The notes below the pieces were generated by a model, which worked only from the letters and a program-made list of their open reading frames with translations, was not told the origin of the DNA and did no database searches. The position numbers and the translations under genes are program-made. Below are positions 46,536 through 56,184 of a stretch of DNA of 61,120 nucleotides, one piece after another (positions within the stretch are counted from its first letter, which is position 1; the number at the start of each line of letters is the position of its first letter). This stretch comes from Paludibacter sp. (lineage in GTDB: Bacteria > Bacteroidota > Bacteroidia > Bacteroidales > Paludibacteraceae), in the NCBI GenBank assembly GCA_024710005.1, contig JANJVQ010000027.1:1-61120 (forward strand), read 5' to 3'.

Positions 46536-47372
46536 TCACAGGAACGAATCCAACGTACCGGTTTCCAATACCTTATACTTGCCGTTTGATTCGGTTACCG
46601 TACAACATTCAGTGTAGGCATCGTGTTCGAAAATAATAATTTGATTGTGCGCGATGGCTTCGTCGAGTAAGATTTTCTTTTCTGTCATGGAAGTCACCGG
46701 GAAAGTATCGTATGCCGAAACCCAGGCCAACGGGACATTGGGTGCTGCAGGAATTACATCACCGGCATAAACAAAAGTTTTATCTCCTTTGCTGATATAA
46801 GTCACCAACTGACCCGGCGTATGACCATTAAATAACTTCAGCATTACACCCGGACAAACATCCGTGGTATCGGTGACCAATTTCAGGCGACCGGCTTCCT
46901 GAACCGGCAACATATTCTCCGGAAAATAAGAATCACCTTCTCTGACATTCGGATTCAGGAAATTTTCCCACTGGGTTTTCCCAACCCAATAATCAGCATT
47001 GGGAAAAGTCAGCACCAGTTCCTTATTTTCATTATACCGGGTACAATCGCCACAATGATCAAAATGCAGGTGGGTTAATATTACATCCGTAATATCGTTA
47101 CAACTCAATCCAAAACCTCGCAAAGCTTCATCAAAATCCACAATTTCCTTTATACCATAGAAACGCAGGTAATCCTTTTGCTTATTACCGGTTCCTGTAT
47201 CAATCAGAATTTTTTTCTCTCCTGTATCGATAAGCAAACAGCGCAGGGTCAGTTTGCAAAAATTATCCTCATCGCATGGGTAACGCTTTTTCCACACCCG
47301 CTTTGGCACGACACCAAAACAAGCTCCTCCATCGGCGTTAAAATGTCCGGCTTCAATTTTATAGATGTTCAT
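46536..47372 (-). CDS. MBL-fold metallo-hydrolase
   Basis: 278 residues. The zinc motif HxHxDH is H101-L-H103-F-D105-H106. Further ligands are expected in NGHTPGQLV (about 178) and in the YAGDVIP segment, with a C-terminal FEHDAY. It resembles the lactonase/glyoxalase II-like group (AttM/quorum-quenching-type and related). Substrate not predictable. Stand-alone gene with its own terminator. Confidence 0.87.
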   Translation of the reverse strand: MNIYKIEAGHFNADGGACFGVVPKRVWKKRYPCDEDNFCKLTLRCLLIDTGEKKILIDTGTGNKQKDYLRFYGIKEIVDFDEALRGFGLSCNDITDVILTHLHFDHCGDCTRYNENKELVLTFPNADYWVGKTQWENFLNPNVREGDSYFPENMLPVQEAGRLKLVTDTTDVCPGVMLKLFNGHTPGQLVTYISKGDKTFVYAGDVIPAAPNVPLAWVSAYDTFPVTSMTEKKILLDEAIAHNQIIIFEHDAYTECCTVTESNGKYKVLETGTLDSFL

Positions 47373-47390
47373 TGTTACTTAATTTTTTAT

Positions 47391-47398
47391 TACTTTTG
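47391..47398 (+). promoter_or_regulatory. Likely -7 box of mpl
   Basis: TACTTTTG, 56 bp upstream of the ATG. No clear -33 box at standard spacing. Confidence 0.4.
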
Positions 47399-47454
47399 CT
47401 GATTCTTTTAAACCGGTACAAAATTAAATAAAAACCGTATTCCGACAAATCAAT

Positions 47455-48822
47455 ATGCAGCGTGTACATTTCATAGCCATCGGTGGAGCAGCCATGCACA
47501 ACTTAGCCATCGCCATCAGTAAAAAAGAAAATTATGTCGTAACCGGTTCCGATGATGAAATCTTCGAACCATCCTACAGCAGGTTGAAAGAACATGGTTT
47601 GCTTCCGGAAAAAACAGGCTGGTTCCCGGAAAAAATTACAAAAAACCTGTCGGCAGTAATTCTGGGTATGCATGCCCGTGAGGACAATCCGGAGCTGATT
47701 CGGGCAAAAGAACTGAAATTAAAAATCTATTCTTTTCCGGAATATCTTTATCAGCAAACCCGGAACAAAACGAGGATAGTAGTGGGTGGCAGCCACGGAA
47801 AGACTTCGACTACCGCGATGATATTGTATGTACTCAAGAAGTTAAAAATTGAGGCTGATTATATGGTCGGAGCACAGATAGAAGGCTTTGACAACATGGT
47901 GAAGCTCTCCTACGAATCGCGGATTGCCGTATTTGAGGGTGATGAGTACCTCACCTCTCCTATCGATCTCCGTCCTAAATTTCACCTGTATAAACCCCAT
48001 ATCGCCATCCTGACCGGTATCGCGTGGGATCACATCAATGTATTCCCTACATTTGAAAATTATGTATCGCAATTCAGCAAATTTGTCGATTTGATGGAGA
48101 CGCAGGGACGACTGATTTATTTTAAGGAAGATCCTGAGTTACAGAAAATCGCGGAGAACCTGCGCAGGGACATCGTTCCGTTTCCTTATCAAACACCTGA
48201 GCATGAAATTGTGAACGGAGTAACTTATCTGAAAACACGTAAAGGTAATGTGCCCTTGAAAATTTTCGGAGAACACAACCTGCAAAACCTGCATGCTGCC
48301 CGTTTAGCCTGCAAACAAATCGGGGTGACAGAAGATCAGTTTAACAATGCCATATCAGATTTTCCGGGTGCTTCGAACCGGATGCAAAAAATTTGTGAAA
48401 CTGACAACGCAGTTGCATTCAAGGATTTTGCACATTCTCCTTCGAAATTAAAAGCCACGGTACATGCCGTGCGAACTCAATATCCGGATAAAAAGCTCGT
48501 AGCTTGTATGGAATTGCACACTTTCAGCAGCCTGACCGACGCTTTCCTGCCTCAATATGCTGGTTGTATGGAAGAAGCAGATGTGGCTTTCGTGTATTTC
48601 AATCCGGAAGTCATCAAGCACAAAGGATTACAACCCATCGATCCTGAAAAAGTAAAGAATGCCTTCGGAGGAGATAATCTCAATGTTTATACCGATTCAT
48701 CAGCATTACAGGCTACACTGAAAAGCATGCAATACGACAATTCTGCGCTTTTGCTGATGACATCAGGAAATTTTTCGGGCGTGAATTTGGTGGAATTTGC
48801 AAAACAATTATTAAACCCTTAA
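47455..48822 (+). CDS. mpl: UDP-N-acetylmuramate:tripeptide ligase Mpl
   Basis: 455 residues of the Mur ligase family. It starts MQRVHFIAIGGAAMHNLAIA. The ATP loop GGSHGKTSTT is at 111-120, FEGDEYLTSPIDLRPKF follows, and GASNRMQKI lies in the C-terminal domain. AMHNLA and the ...DEYLTSP... segment favour Mpl over MurC. Mpl re-attaches recovered L-Ala-D-Glu-mDap to UDP-MurNAc in cell-wall recycling, which fits the AmpG-like permease at 11.4 kb. Confidence 0.87.
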   Translation: MQRVHFIAIGGAAMHNLAIAISKKENYVVTGSDDEIFEPSYSRLKEHGLLPEKTGWFPEKITKNLSAVILGMHAREDNPELIRAKELKLKIYSFPEYLYQQTRNKTRIVVGGSHGKTSTTAMILYVLKKLKIEADYMVGAQIEGFDNMVKLSYESRIAVFEGDEYLTSPIDLRPKFHLYKPHIAILTGIAWDHINVFPTFENYVSQFSKFVDLMETQGRLIYFKEDPELQKIAENLRRDIVPFPYQTPEHEIVNGVTYLKTRKGNVPLKIFGEHNLQNLHAARLACKQIGVTEDQFNNAISDFPGASNRMQKICETDNAVAFKDFAHSPSKLKATVHAVRTQYPDKKLVACMELHTFSSLTDAFLPQYAGCMEEADVAFVYFNPEVIKHKGLQPIDPEKVKNAFGGDNLNVYTDSSALQATLKSMQYDNSALLLMTSGNFSGVNLVEFAKQLLNP

Positions 48823-48853
48823 ACCTGTCAGGATTATCAATCCTGACAGGTTT
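48821..48853 (+). terminator. Hairpin after mpl
   Basis: A perfect 15-bp stem (48821-48835 with 48839-48853) and 3-nt loop directly at the mpl stop. Only TTT follows, so it may be a weak terminator or an mRNA-stability hairpin. Confidence 0.6.
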
Positions 48854-48871
48854 GAATGCAGCATTAAAAAA

Positions 48872-49300
48872 ATGGACACAAAACAAAAACTGCTTGATCA
48901 GCGTTACATGCGCATGGCGCGCATTTGGGCAGAGAATTCATATTGCGAGAGGAGAAAAGTAGGAGCGCTGTTGGTAAAAAACAAAATGATAATCTCCGAC
49001 GGATACAACGGAACCCCCTCCGGATTTGAAAACAAATGCGAGGACGAGAACAATGTATCCAAACCATACGTATTACATGCTGAAGCCAATGCCATCAGCA
49101 AAATCGCCCGTTCACACAACAGCAGTGATGGTGCTACGTTGTATGTAACCGCATCGCCCTGCATCGAATGTTCGAAGTTAATCATTCAGGCTGGAATAAA
49201 AAGAGTTGTTTATGGAGAGGAATACCGCATCATGGATGGCGTTGAACTACTGAAAAAGGCGGGCATCGACGTTGAACTGCTTAAACCGGATCAGGATTAA
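48872..49300 (+). CDS. dCMP deaminase (ComEB-like)
   Basis: 142 residues of the cytidine/deoxycytidylate deaminase family. The zinc site is H69-A-E71 (LHAEANAI) and P96-C97-x-x-C100 (SPCIEC). Conversion of dCMP to dUMP for dTMP synthesis is the expected reaction. It lies between mpl and the protease gene, 32 bp before the latter. Confidence 0.92.
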   Translation: MDTKQKLLDQRYMRMARIWAENSYCERRKVGALLVKNKMIISDGYNGTPSGFENKCEDENNVSKPYVLHAEANAISKIARSHNSSDGATLYVTASPCIECSKLIIQAGIKRVVYGEEYRIMDGVELLKKAGIDVELLKPDQD

Positions 49301-49332
49301 GTTTATTTTTTACAGAAAAAGAATCAGACAAC

Positions 49333-50952
49333 ATGGCAAAGAAAAATCTTTCATTAGTTATCATCGTACTGGCAGCACTCATCAGTGGTATTTTGCTGGG
49401 CAATTTAATTGCCACAAGGCAACAAAAAGGCTTAGATGCTGCATTTGGTAATTTATTCAAAAACTTTTCATCAACTGATAATAAAATATCTGAAATACTT
49501 CAACTTATAGACAGTTATTATGTTGACTCAGTCGACGTCAACAACCTGACCGAAGAAATGGCGACTGAGTTGATTGCCAAATTAGATCCACACTCGGTTT
49601 ACATACCGGCAAAAGACCTTGAAATCGTCAACAACGAACTGGAAGGAAGTTTCTCAGGCATTGGTGTGCAATTTAACATCCAAAACGACACCATCATGAT
49701 TATTTCGGTCATCAGCGGTGGTCCGTCAGAGAAAGTTGGTTTATTAGCCGGCGACAGGATAGTGATGGTTGACGACTCGGTATTTACCGGCAAACAAATT
49801 AACAACGAGAAGGTACTGCGTAAACTTCGTGGTCCGGTTAACACCAAAGTTAAACTCGGCATCAGAAGACACGGCACCAAAGAACTGCTGACATACACCA
49901 TCACCCGTGGTGAGATTCCCGTGAGCTCGGTCGACATCAGCTACATGGTAGCGCCTCAGACCGGTTTAATCAAAGTCAACAAGTTCGGCGAATCAACTTA
50001 TTCAGAATTTTTGGTGGGCATTGCCAAATTGAAAAAAGAAGGAGCAACCAAATTCATCATCGATTTGCGTGAAAACAGCGGTGGTTATTTGGAACGCGCT
50101 ATATCGATGATCAATGAATTTCTTCCTGCCGGTCAGCTGATTGTTTACACCGAAGGTAAATCCTATCCGCGTTTCGACGCGAAATCAGACGGGACTGGAA
50201 GTTGCATCAACAACCCCATCGTTGTGCTGATTGATGAATTTTCAGCATCAGCCAGTGAAATCTTCGCCGGGGCAATTCAGGATAACGACAGAGGAACCGT
50301 CATCGGTAGAAGATCTTTCGGAAAAGGACTGGTACAGCAGCAGAAACCATTATCAGATGGTTCGGCCATCCGCTTAACAGTGGCAAAATACTACACCCCA
50401 TCCGGAAGGAGCATCCAGAAACCCTATCAAATCGGGAACAACGAAGATTACAACATGGATTTGTACAACCGCTTTCTGCATGGCGAATTCTACACGAAAG
50501 ACAGCGTACATCAGGCAGACACCATCGAGTACAAAACCGTTTCCGGCAGGACTGTTTATGGTGGTGGCGGTATCATGCCCGATATCTTTATCCCGCGCGA
50601 CACGACTGAATTTACACCCTATCTGAATAAGGTTGTCAATTACGCGCATTTGTATCAGTTTGCTTTTGCCTATACCGATAAAAACAGGCAACAACTCAGC
50701 AAGTACAAAGACTGGAAAGCCATGTTAAAGTACCTGGACAATCAGCCACTATTACAGGAGTTTGTTGCTTATGCCGAAGAAAAAGGCGTAAAAGCAGTAC
50801 CGAAAGAAATCAAACAATCAGCAAACTTCATCCTGATACGTTTGAAGGCATACATATCCAGAAATATGCTGGGTGATGCCGGATTCTTCCCAATCTTGTT
50901 TAAAGATGATGAGGCAGTGAAGAAAGCTGTTGAAGAGCTTGCAAAGAAATAA
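49333..50952 (+). CDS. S41 family C-terminal processing protease (CtpA-like)
   Basis: 539 residues with an N-terminal anchor (VIIVLAALISGILLGNLIA). A PDZ domain lies at about 95-180 (GIGVQFNIQNDTIMIISVISGGPSEKVGL). The S41 catalytic region is DEFSASASEIFAGAIQD (nucleophile among Ser304-308), with the general-base Lys in RRSFGKGLVQ. It is periplasmic. The long C-terminal extension (about 440-539) is common in Bacteroidota. Confidence 0.93.
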   Translation: MAKKNLSLVIIVLAALISGILLGNLIATRQQKGLDAAFGNLFKNFSSTDNKISEILQLIDSYYVDSVDVNNLTEEMATELIAKLDPHSVYIPAKDLEIVNNELEGSFSGIGVQFNIQNDTIMIISVISGGPSEKVGLLAGDRIVMVDDSVFTGKQINNEKVLRKLRGPVNTKVKLGIRRHGTKELLTYTITRGEIPVSSVDISYMVAPQTGLIKVNKFGESTYSEFLVGIAKLKKEGATKFIIDLRENSGGYLERAISMINEFLPAGQLIVYTEGKSYPRFDAKSDGTGSCINNPIVVLIDEFSASASEIFAGAIQDNDRGTVIGRRSFGKGLVQQQKPLSDGSAIRLTVAKYYTPSGRSIQKPYQIGNNEDYNMDLYNRFLHGEFYTKDSVHQADTIEYKTVSGRTVYGGGGIMPDIFIPRDTTEFTPYLNKVVNYAHLYQFAFAYTDKNRQQLSKYKDWKAMLKYLDNQPLLQEFVAYAEEKGVKAVPKEIKQSANFILIRLKAYISRNMLGDAGFFPILFKDDEAVKKAVEELAKK

Positions 50953-50955
50953 GAG

Positions 50956-50990
50956 AACGCCCGGTTATCAATGCTGATAAACCGGGCGTT
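50956..50990. terminator. Terminator between ctpA and tRNA-Gln
   Basis: A 15-bp stem with one bulge (core AACGCCCGG/CCGGGCGTT) and 4-nt loop. There is no T-run on the plus side, but CTCTTATTTCTTT follows on the minus side, so it probably ends the tRNA transcript as well. Confidence 0.7.
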
Positions 50991-50994
50991 TCAG

Positions 50995-51065
50995 TTGACT
51001 TACCAGGATTCGAACCTGGACAGACAGATCCAGAATCTGTAGTGCTACCGTTACACCATAAGTCA
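50995..51065 (-). tRNA. tRNA-Gln (anticodon CUG)
   Basis: A 71-nt cloverleaf on the minus strand. The acceptor stem TGACTTA/TAAGTCA has 7 bp. The anticodon arm ACAGA-TTCTGGA-TCTGT gives anticodon CTG, read against CAG (Gln). The T arm contains GGTTCGAATCC. The D arm contains GGTGTAACGGTAGCAC. The discriminator is A, and CCA is not encoded. It is only four bases from the terminator hairpin. Confidence 0.93.
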
Positions 51066-51173
51066 GTTTGGTGTTTGGGGATGCAAAAATAATATAAATT
51101 GATTGAAAAACAAAAAAATCAATTAAAAAATCTACAAACAACAACATCGTTGTATTAAATTAAAAACAAAGTA

Positions 51174-51203
51174 TTTGATTTTGAAAGATTTTATTTATTT
51201 TTG
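51174..51203 (+). promoter_or_regulatory. Promoter of the histidine kinase gene
   Basis: TTTG (51174-51177), an 18-bp spacer and TATTTTTG (51196-51203) match the Bacteroidota consensus. The leader is about 35 nt. Confidence 0.65.
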
Positions 51204-51244
51204 GCTGTTGTCTCTTACCTACCGGGACCTTTGTCCGGCACATC

Positions 51245-53170
51245 ATGAAAAACATGGACAAATTTTTGTATGTCTGTTTTGGTTTGTTACTTATCCTGTT
51301 CAGGAGTTATGCTTTCCATCATACCCGCGACAGTCTGGATGCTCTGCTGCACATACAGTTGGGCAAAGACAGGCTAAACACCCTCATCGAATTATCTGAC
51401 CACATTACTTACTCATCGCCGGCTGAAGCCATCAGCTTAGCAAATGAGGCCATCAGGTTAGCGGAAAATCTGGACGAGAGAACACTCAGGTTCAAAGCGC
51501 TAAAAATCAGAGGATATGCCAATGGTTATGCAGGAAATACCCAGCAATCTATATTTGATATGCAGGAGGGTTTGAAGCAATACACAGCTGAAAGAGATTC
51601 CATAAAAATTGCTGAAGCGCTAAGCGACCTCGGCTACTTGTATCAATCGCAGGGTGCTTTTGATAAAGCATTACGAAATTTTCAACAATCGCTTTCTATT
51701 CGCGAGAAAATTGGAGACCAAAAGGGTATTGCTTATTCTCTGAACAATATAGGAGCTTTGTATTGGGAACTGGGTAAGGCTGATGAAGCACTTGATTATC
51801 ATCTTCAGGCAATTGCTTTCTTTAAAGAAAACAACATGGATGAAGAAACCGGCATCGCCACCGCCAACCTCGGGGAAATTTACCTGATAAAAGAAGAATA
51901 TGATAAGGCATTACATTTCTTTAATCAGGCATTGGCATTAAACAGGAAGCTGGGTCATCATATCTTCGAGGCCAATAATCTTAACAGCATCGGGTCTCTT
52001 TATCTGAAAAAGAATGAACCCGGGAAAGCATTCCGTTATTTCAGTAAGGCTGTTGCCATACAAGAGAAAGCCGGTGACAAAAACGGATTAGCACTATCTC
52101 ACTATCACCTTGGACTCACCTATCAAAAGCAAAACCTGTTAAACGAAGCACTCCACCATTTCAACATCAGCTCGTCATTTGCTGATACCGTTCATGGGAA
52201 TGACCTTTTGGTAAAATCTCTGGTACACGCTGCTGCAATTAATAATCAATCAGGAAACTATAAAATTGCCTATGCCGAACTGAACAGAGCTAAACAACTC
52301 AATGACTCCATCTTCAATCTGGAAAGAACACGGCAATTTGAAGAACTGAAAGCCCGCTATGAAACAGAGAGACACATATTGGAAAACAAAAACCTGAAAC
52401 AGCGTAATTATAATAACAACATTATCATCCGACAACATCGTATTTTGCTGATCATGATTATTATGCTGAGTTTGTTAATTGTCCTCACAATTTGGCTGTA
52501 TCTGCAGAAAGGGAGATCGGCAGACAAACTCAAAGCTCTTGAGATGGAACAAAAACTCCTCCGTAGCCAGATGAACCCCCATTTCGTATTCAACACATTA
52601 ACAGCCATTCAGAATAACATCCTGCAAAAAACGGTTCGCGAAGGGGTAAATCTGATTTCTTCGCTGGCTTCTCTGATGAGACTGACACTTGAGAACAGCG
52701 CAAATGAATTCATCCCTTTTGAAAAAGAGCTGCAATCATTGCAACTCTATCTGATGCTACAACAGGAACGTTATAAGGACCAATTCGATTTTCAAACAGT
52801 TATTGACCCGCTTATCAAAGAAAATGAATTTTGGGTACCACCCATGTTAGCGCAACCTTTCGTCGAAAATGCCATCGAACATGGTTTCTGCGGCATAAAC
52901 TACAAGGGGATAATTTCCATTACTTACCGGTTGGCCGAGAAAGGGATATTGTGCGAAATAACTGATAATGGCATTGGTTATCATTCAGGTATGAATAAAC
53001 AAAAAGAAAACTGTAATCATCATTCTTATGGCATCGACATCACGCGACAACGCATTAAAATACTGAGAAACAAATACAGACTCAACGCCCGGATTGATAT
53101 TTCTGATTTATCAACACAAAATCTTTCCGGCACAAAAGTAACCATTCTGATGCCCATCAAACAACTATAA
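51245..53170 (+). CDS. TPR-containing LytS-type histidine kinase
   Basis: 641 residues. It has a signal-like first hydrophobic segment (FLYVCFGLLLILFRSYA) and seven or so TPR units between about 80 and 330 (AEALSDLGYLYQSQGAFDKAL...IAYSLNNIGALYWELGKADEAL). A coiled coil at about 355-390 and one membrane span (about 400-418) follow. The His_kinase domain (PF06580 type) has phospho-acceptor His446 in QMNPHFVFN and N-box VENAIEHGF (about 541). The sensor domain is periplasmic. It pairs with the LytTR regulator three bases downstream. Confidence 0.92.
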   Translation: MKNMDKFLYVCFGLLLILFRSYAFHHTRDSLDALLHIQLGKDRLNTLIELSDHITYSSPAEAISLANEAIRLAENLDERTLRFKALKIRGYANGYAGNTQQSIFDMQEGLKQYTAERDSIKIAEALSDLGYLYQSQGAFDKALRNFQQSLSIREKIGDQKGIAYSLNNIGALYWELGKADEALDYHLQAIAFFKENNMDEETGIATANLGEIYLIKEEYDKALHFFNQALALNRKLGHHIFEANNLNSIGSLYLKKNEPGKAFRYFSKAVAIQEKAGDKNGLALSHYHLGLTYQKQNLLNEALHHFNISSSFADTVHGNDLLVKSLVHAAAINNQSGNYKIAYAELNRAKQLNDSIFNLERTRQFEELKARYETERHILENKNLKQRNYNNNIIIRQHRILLIMIIMLSLLIVLTIWLYLQKGRSADKLKALEMEQKLLRSQMNPHFVFNTLTAIQNNILQKTVREGVNLISSLASLMRLTLENSANEFIPFEKELQSLQLYLMLQQERYKDQFDFQTVIDPLIKENEFWVPPMLAQPFVENAIEHGFCGINYKGIISITYRLAEKGILCEITDNGIGYHSGMNKQKENCNHHSYGIDITRQRIKILRNKYRLNARIDISDLSTQNLSGTKVTILMPIKQL

Positions 53171-53173
53171 ACT

Positions 53174-53926
53174 ATGGCAAAACTACGTACCCTCATTATC
53201 GATGATGAAGCTCCCGTGAGAAATCTGATTAACGGAATTATTCAGCATTACTGTGAACAGGCTGAAGTTATCGCAACTGCAGATGGTGTAAACAGTGGAC
53301 TTGCCGCTATCAAAAAACACAAACCTGATCTGGTTCTGCTGGATATCAAGTTAAATGACGGTACTGCTTTTGATTTGTTGAAACAACTGGAAGACATAAA
53401 GTTCGCCATCATTTTTATTACGGCTTATGAAAAATATGCTGTCAACGCCTTCCGGTTTTCAGCAGTCGACTACATCATGAAACCAATACACATCGACGAA
53501 CTCATCAATGCCATCCGCAAAGCAGGAGAACAATCGGAACAACAAGCTTTAAGTTTGAGACTTAAGAACTTTTTCGATAATTTCAACAGCAAACCCGAAG
53601 ACAAGAAGATTGTCCTTAAAACTTCAGAAAGTATTTTTATCGTCAAAGTAGCTGATATCATCCGTTGCGAGGCCGACCACAACTACACCACCTTTTTTCT
53701 GACCAATGGGAAAAAAGTATTAGTATCAAAAACCTTGAAAGATTACGATGAAATGCTTTGCGACTATTTCTTTTTCCGCACCCATCAGTCACACCTCATC
53801 AACATCAACCACATCGTGAGTTTCGAAAAAAACGACGGCGGATTCCTGCGGATGGCGGATGGGAGTTCGGTACCGGTATCGAAACGGAAACGGGAAGAAT
53901 TGCTGGAGCTGTTTAATCAAATATAA
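53174..53926 (+). CDS. LytTR response regulator
   Basis: 250 residues. Receiver domain 1-120 with phospho-acceptor Asp57 in LVLLDIKL, acidic pair D10-D11 and K103 in YIMKPIH. The LytTR DNA-binding domain spans about 145-250 (FFRTHQSHLININHIVSFEKND). It lies directly after the kinase gene and forms a two-component pair. Targets are not visible from the sequence. Confidence 0.94.
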   Translation: MAKLRTLIIDDEAPVRNLINGIIQHYCEQAEVIATADGVNSGLAAIKKHKPDLVLLDIKLNDGTAFDLLKQLEDIKFAIIFITAYEKYAVNAFRFSAVDYIMKPIHIDELINAIRKAGEQSEQQALSLRLKNFFDNFNSKPEDKKIVLKTSESIFIVKVADIIRCEADHNYTTFFLTNGKKVLVSKTLKDYDEMLCDYFFFRTHQSHLININHIVSFEKNDGGFLRMADGSSVPVSKRKREELLELFNQI

Positions 53927-54030
53927 TTCATCTCTACCGAAAAGACAGCCAATCTAACCGAATATTCATTTGGTGATCTTTCCATTCTCAAATACTGTAT
54001 TATTGTATATTTTAAATAACAATTACTTAG

Positions 54031-55665
54031 GGTCTACTGAATAATTGATAAAGTTCAATATATCAGCAAAATAAGTGGTTGAAAGTATTGCATAAATGCA
54101 AGAAAATGTGTAAATTAGCATCAAAATGTTTGCACTTATGTTTCGCTATCAGTCACAAAATCAGTTAACGATTAAAGAGTTTGAGATGCCTTTTGAGGTA
54201 GAGTTGAATCCAACCAACCGATGGGTTGTAATGTCTCAAACGATACCATGGGACGAGTTTGCCAGGGCATATCAAAAGAATTTCAAGAGCAGGCGTGGTG
54301 CTCCTACCATAGATGCAAGGATAGTACTTGGTGTAGTAATCATTAAACATCTGCTTAAATTAGACGATGAAGGAGTCATAGAGATGATTCAGGAAAATCC
54401 TTACATGCAATACTTTTTGGGTTTGAAGTCATTTACATCCAAACCGGTGATGGATCCCTCGCTTTTGGTTCATATCAGAAAGCGGATTGATTTAAGTGTT
54501 TTTGAGAAACTCACAGATGAACTTATCCGTGAGGGATTGAAAATAAACAGGCAAACTCAGGATGATGGGGATGATGAACAAGGCGATGATGTTGACAACA
54601 CAAATGATGAAGTTCAGATGTCCAATAAGGGAAAGTTACAGATAGATGCAACAGTAGCCGATGCTGACATTAAGTTTCCCACAGATCTTGATCTGTTGAA
54701 TGATAGTAGATAGAAGGCAGAAGAACTGATTGATTATTTGTGTGGTGAACTTGGAGTTAAACAAAAACCAAGGACTTATCGCAGGAATGCAAGGAAAGCT
54801 TATCTGAATTTGTCAAAGAAGAAGCGCAAAACGGAGAAGGAGCTGCGCAAGGGTATCCGACAACAATTGGGTTTTGTCAGGCGTGACATCAAAATCATCA
54901 ATCAACTGCTGGATAAGTCTCAACACATAGGTGTAGGTGGTTTGTTTGACAAACATCAACAAAAGTATTTTTTTGTGATCCAACATGTTTTTTCACAGCA
55001 GGAAAGGATGTTCAAAGGAAAAGTTCACAGCGTTGAAGATCGAATTGTTAGTATCCATCAGCCACATGTGAGGCCCATTGTGAGAGGGAAAGCAAAATCG
55101 AAAGTTGAGTTTGGTGCCAAAATCAATGTGAGTTTGCATAATGGTTATGCCCGGATTGATCACTTTGACTGGAATGCATACAACGAGGGAACCGATTTAA
55201 TCATGCAGGTAGAGCGATACCGGGAGTTACACGGTCATTATCCCAAAGTGGTACTGGTTGATAAGATTTATCTGAATAGAGAAAACCGTCGCTGGCTCAA
55301 AGAACATGGAATATCCCACACGGGTGACCCGTTAGGACGAAAGAGAGTTGTAAATCAGCCCTCGGCATACCAAAAAAGAAAGAAACGTTCAGAATGCGCT
55401 GAACGCAATCAAATTGAAGGAAAGTTTGGTCAGGGCAAGCGAGGCTACAATCTCAATAATATCAGAGCCCGATTAAGCTCAACATCAACGTGTTGGATCG
55501 CAGCTATCATTTTTGTGATGAATATCCTGCGCCACATGAAGGGTATTTCTTTATCTTTTTTTGTAACGCTTTTTGATAAGCTTATGAGAATGAAACAAAT
55601 AATAAAAAACCAAATTCCAAACCCGACACTTAATTTTGCCGGATTTGGAATTATTCAGTAAATTC
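54031..55665 (+). mobile_element. Insertion sequence with interrupted transposase
   Basis: About 1.64 kb. Near-terminal inverted repeats share TACTGAATAATT (left 54035-54046) and AATTATTCAGTA (right 55649-55660). A 7-bp direct repeat TACTTAG flanks it (54024-54030 and 55666-55672), a candidate target-site duplication. The transposase stop lies inside the right repeat. Family probably IS1182/IS5-like, from the transposase. Confidence 0.75.
54126..55661 (+). pseudogene. IS1182/IS5-like transposase broken by an in-frame TAG
   Basis: One reading frame of 511 codons is interrupted only by TAG at 54711-54713, after LLNDSR. Both sides stay in the same frame. The N-terminal half has the DUF772-type region (WDEFARAYQKNF, RRGAPTIDARIVLGVVIIKHL, ENPYMQYFLGLK). 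The C-terminal half has an IS5-like DDE region (LQIDATVADADIKFPTDLDLLND, VEFGAKINVSLHNGYARIDHFDW, NQIEGKFGQGKRGYNLNNI). Related proteins as I recall them have Glu where the TAG is (GAG to TAG). It is probably inactive unless the stop is suppressed. Confidence 0.85.
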
Positions 55666-55799
55666 TACTTAGTAAGGCTATGATAACACTAAAATGACAT
55701 GTGTAGTACTGTTATTTATATGTTTATTCAACCTGTGGATTAGAAAACTTTTTCAACAACATCTAAGATTTCCTTTCAGATCAAAAAAAAGTATAAAAC

Positions 55800-56132
55800 A
55801 TGCATTTACAAAACAAAGTAAAAATAAGAGCCGGAAAATCCTTGTATTTATTAAATCCGGGAACCATTTTGTTTTGCACTTCAACCGATCACTCTTGCAT
55901 AATCACGCATGAGGATGGTCACACCATAGAAATCGAACTTACGCTAAAAGAGCTCGAGCAAAAACTTTGTACTTTTTATCAAATTAATAAAACCTCATTG
56001 ATTAACCTAGAGCATTTAAATAACATCTCAAGCCTGGAGAACGGTTACATAGTCTTGGATAATCGTTATAAAATTCCCATCGACAATGATAAAAAACATT
56101 TGTTATACGAAGCCTTAAGTAAATTTTCTTAA
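55800..56132 (+). CDS. Stand-alone LytTR-domain protein
   Basis: 110 residues, MHLQNKVKIRAGKSLYLLNPG... It aligns along its length with the LytTR domain of the regulator at 53174: strand start KVKIRAGKSLYLL, then TFYQINKTSLINLEHLNNISSLENGYIVL against FFRTHQSHLININHIVSFEKNDGGFLRM. There is no receiver domain. Some core positions of the recognition segment differ (HQSH becomes NKTS). It lies 52 bp upstream of the FISUMP gene and may control it. Confidence 0.75.
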   Translation: MHLQNKVKIRAGKSLYLLNPGTILFCTSTDHSCIITHEDGHTIEIELTLKELEQKLCTFYQINKTSLINLEHLNNISSLENGYIVLDNRYKIPIDNDKKHLLYEALSKFS

Positions 56133-56184
56133 GAAATATAATAATTATTCAAAATTTAGCTAACAATATAAATCTTAAAATTAA

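Noticed and set aside
55694-55912. 72-residue hydrophobic open frame before the LytTR protein
   Set aside because: It overlaps the LytTR gene in another frame. The LytTR domain alignment supports the other frame.
55800-56132. Stand-alone LytTR protein as the 3' part of the 53174 regulator cut by the IS
   Set aside because: The 53174 regulator already has its own complete LytTR domain and stop. The small protein is a separate paralog.
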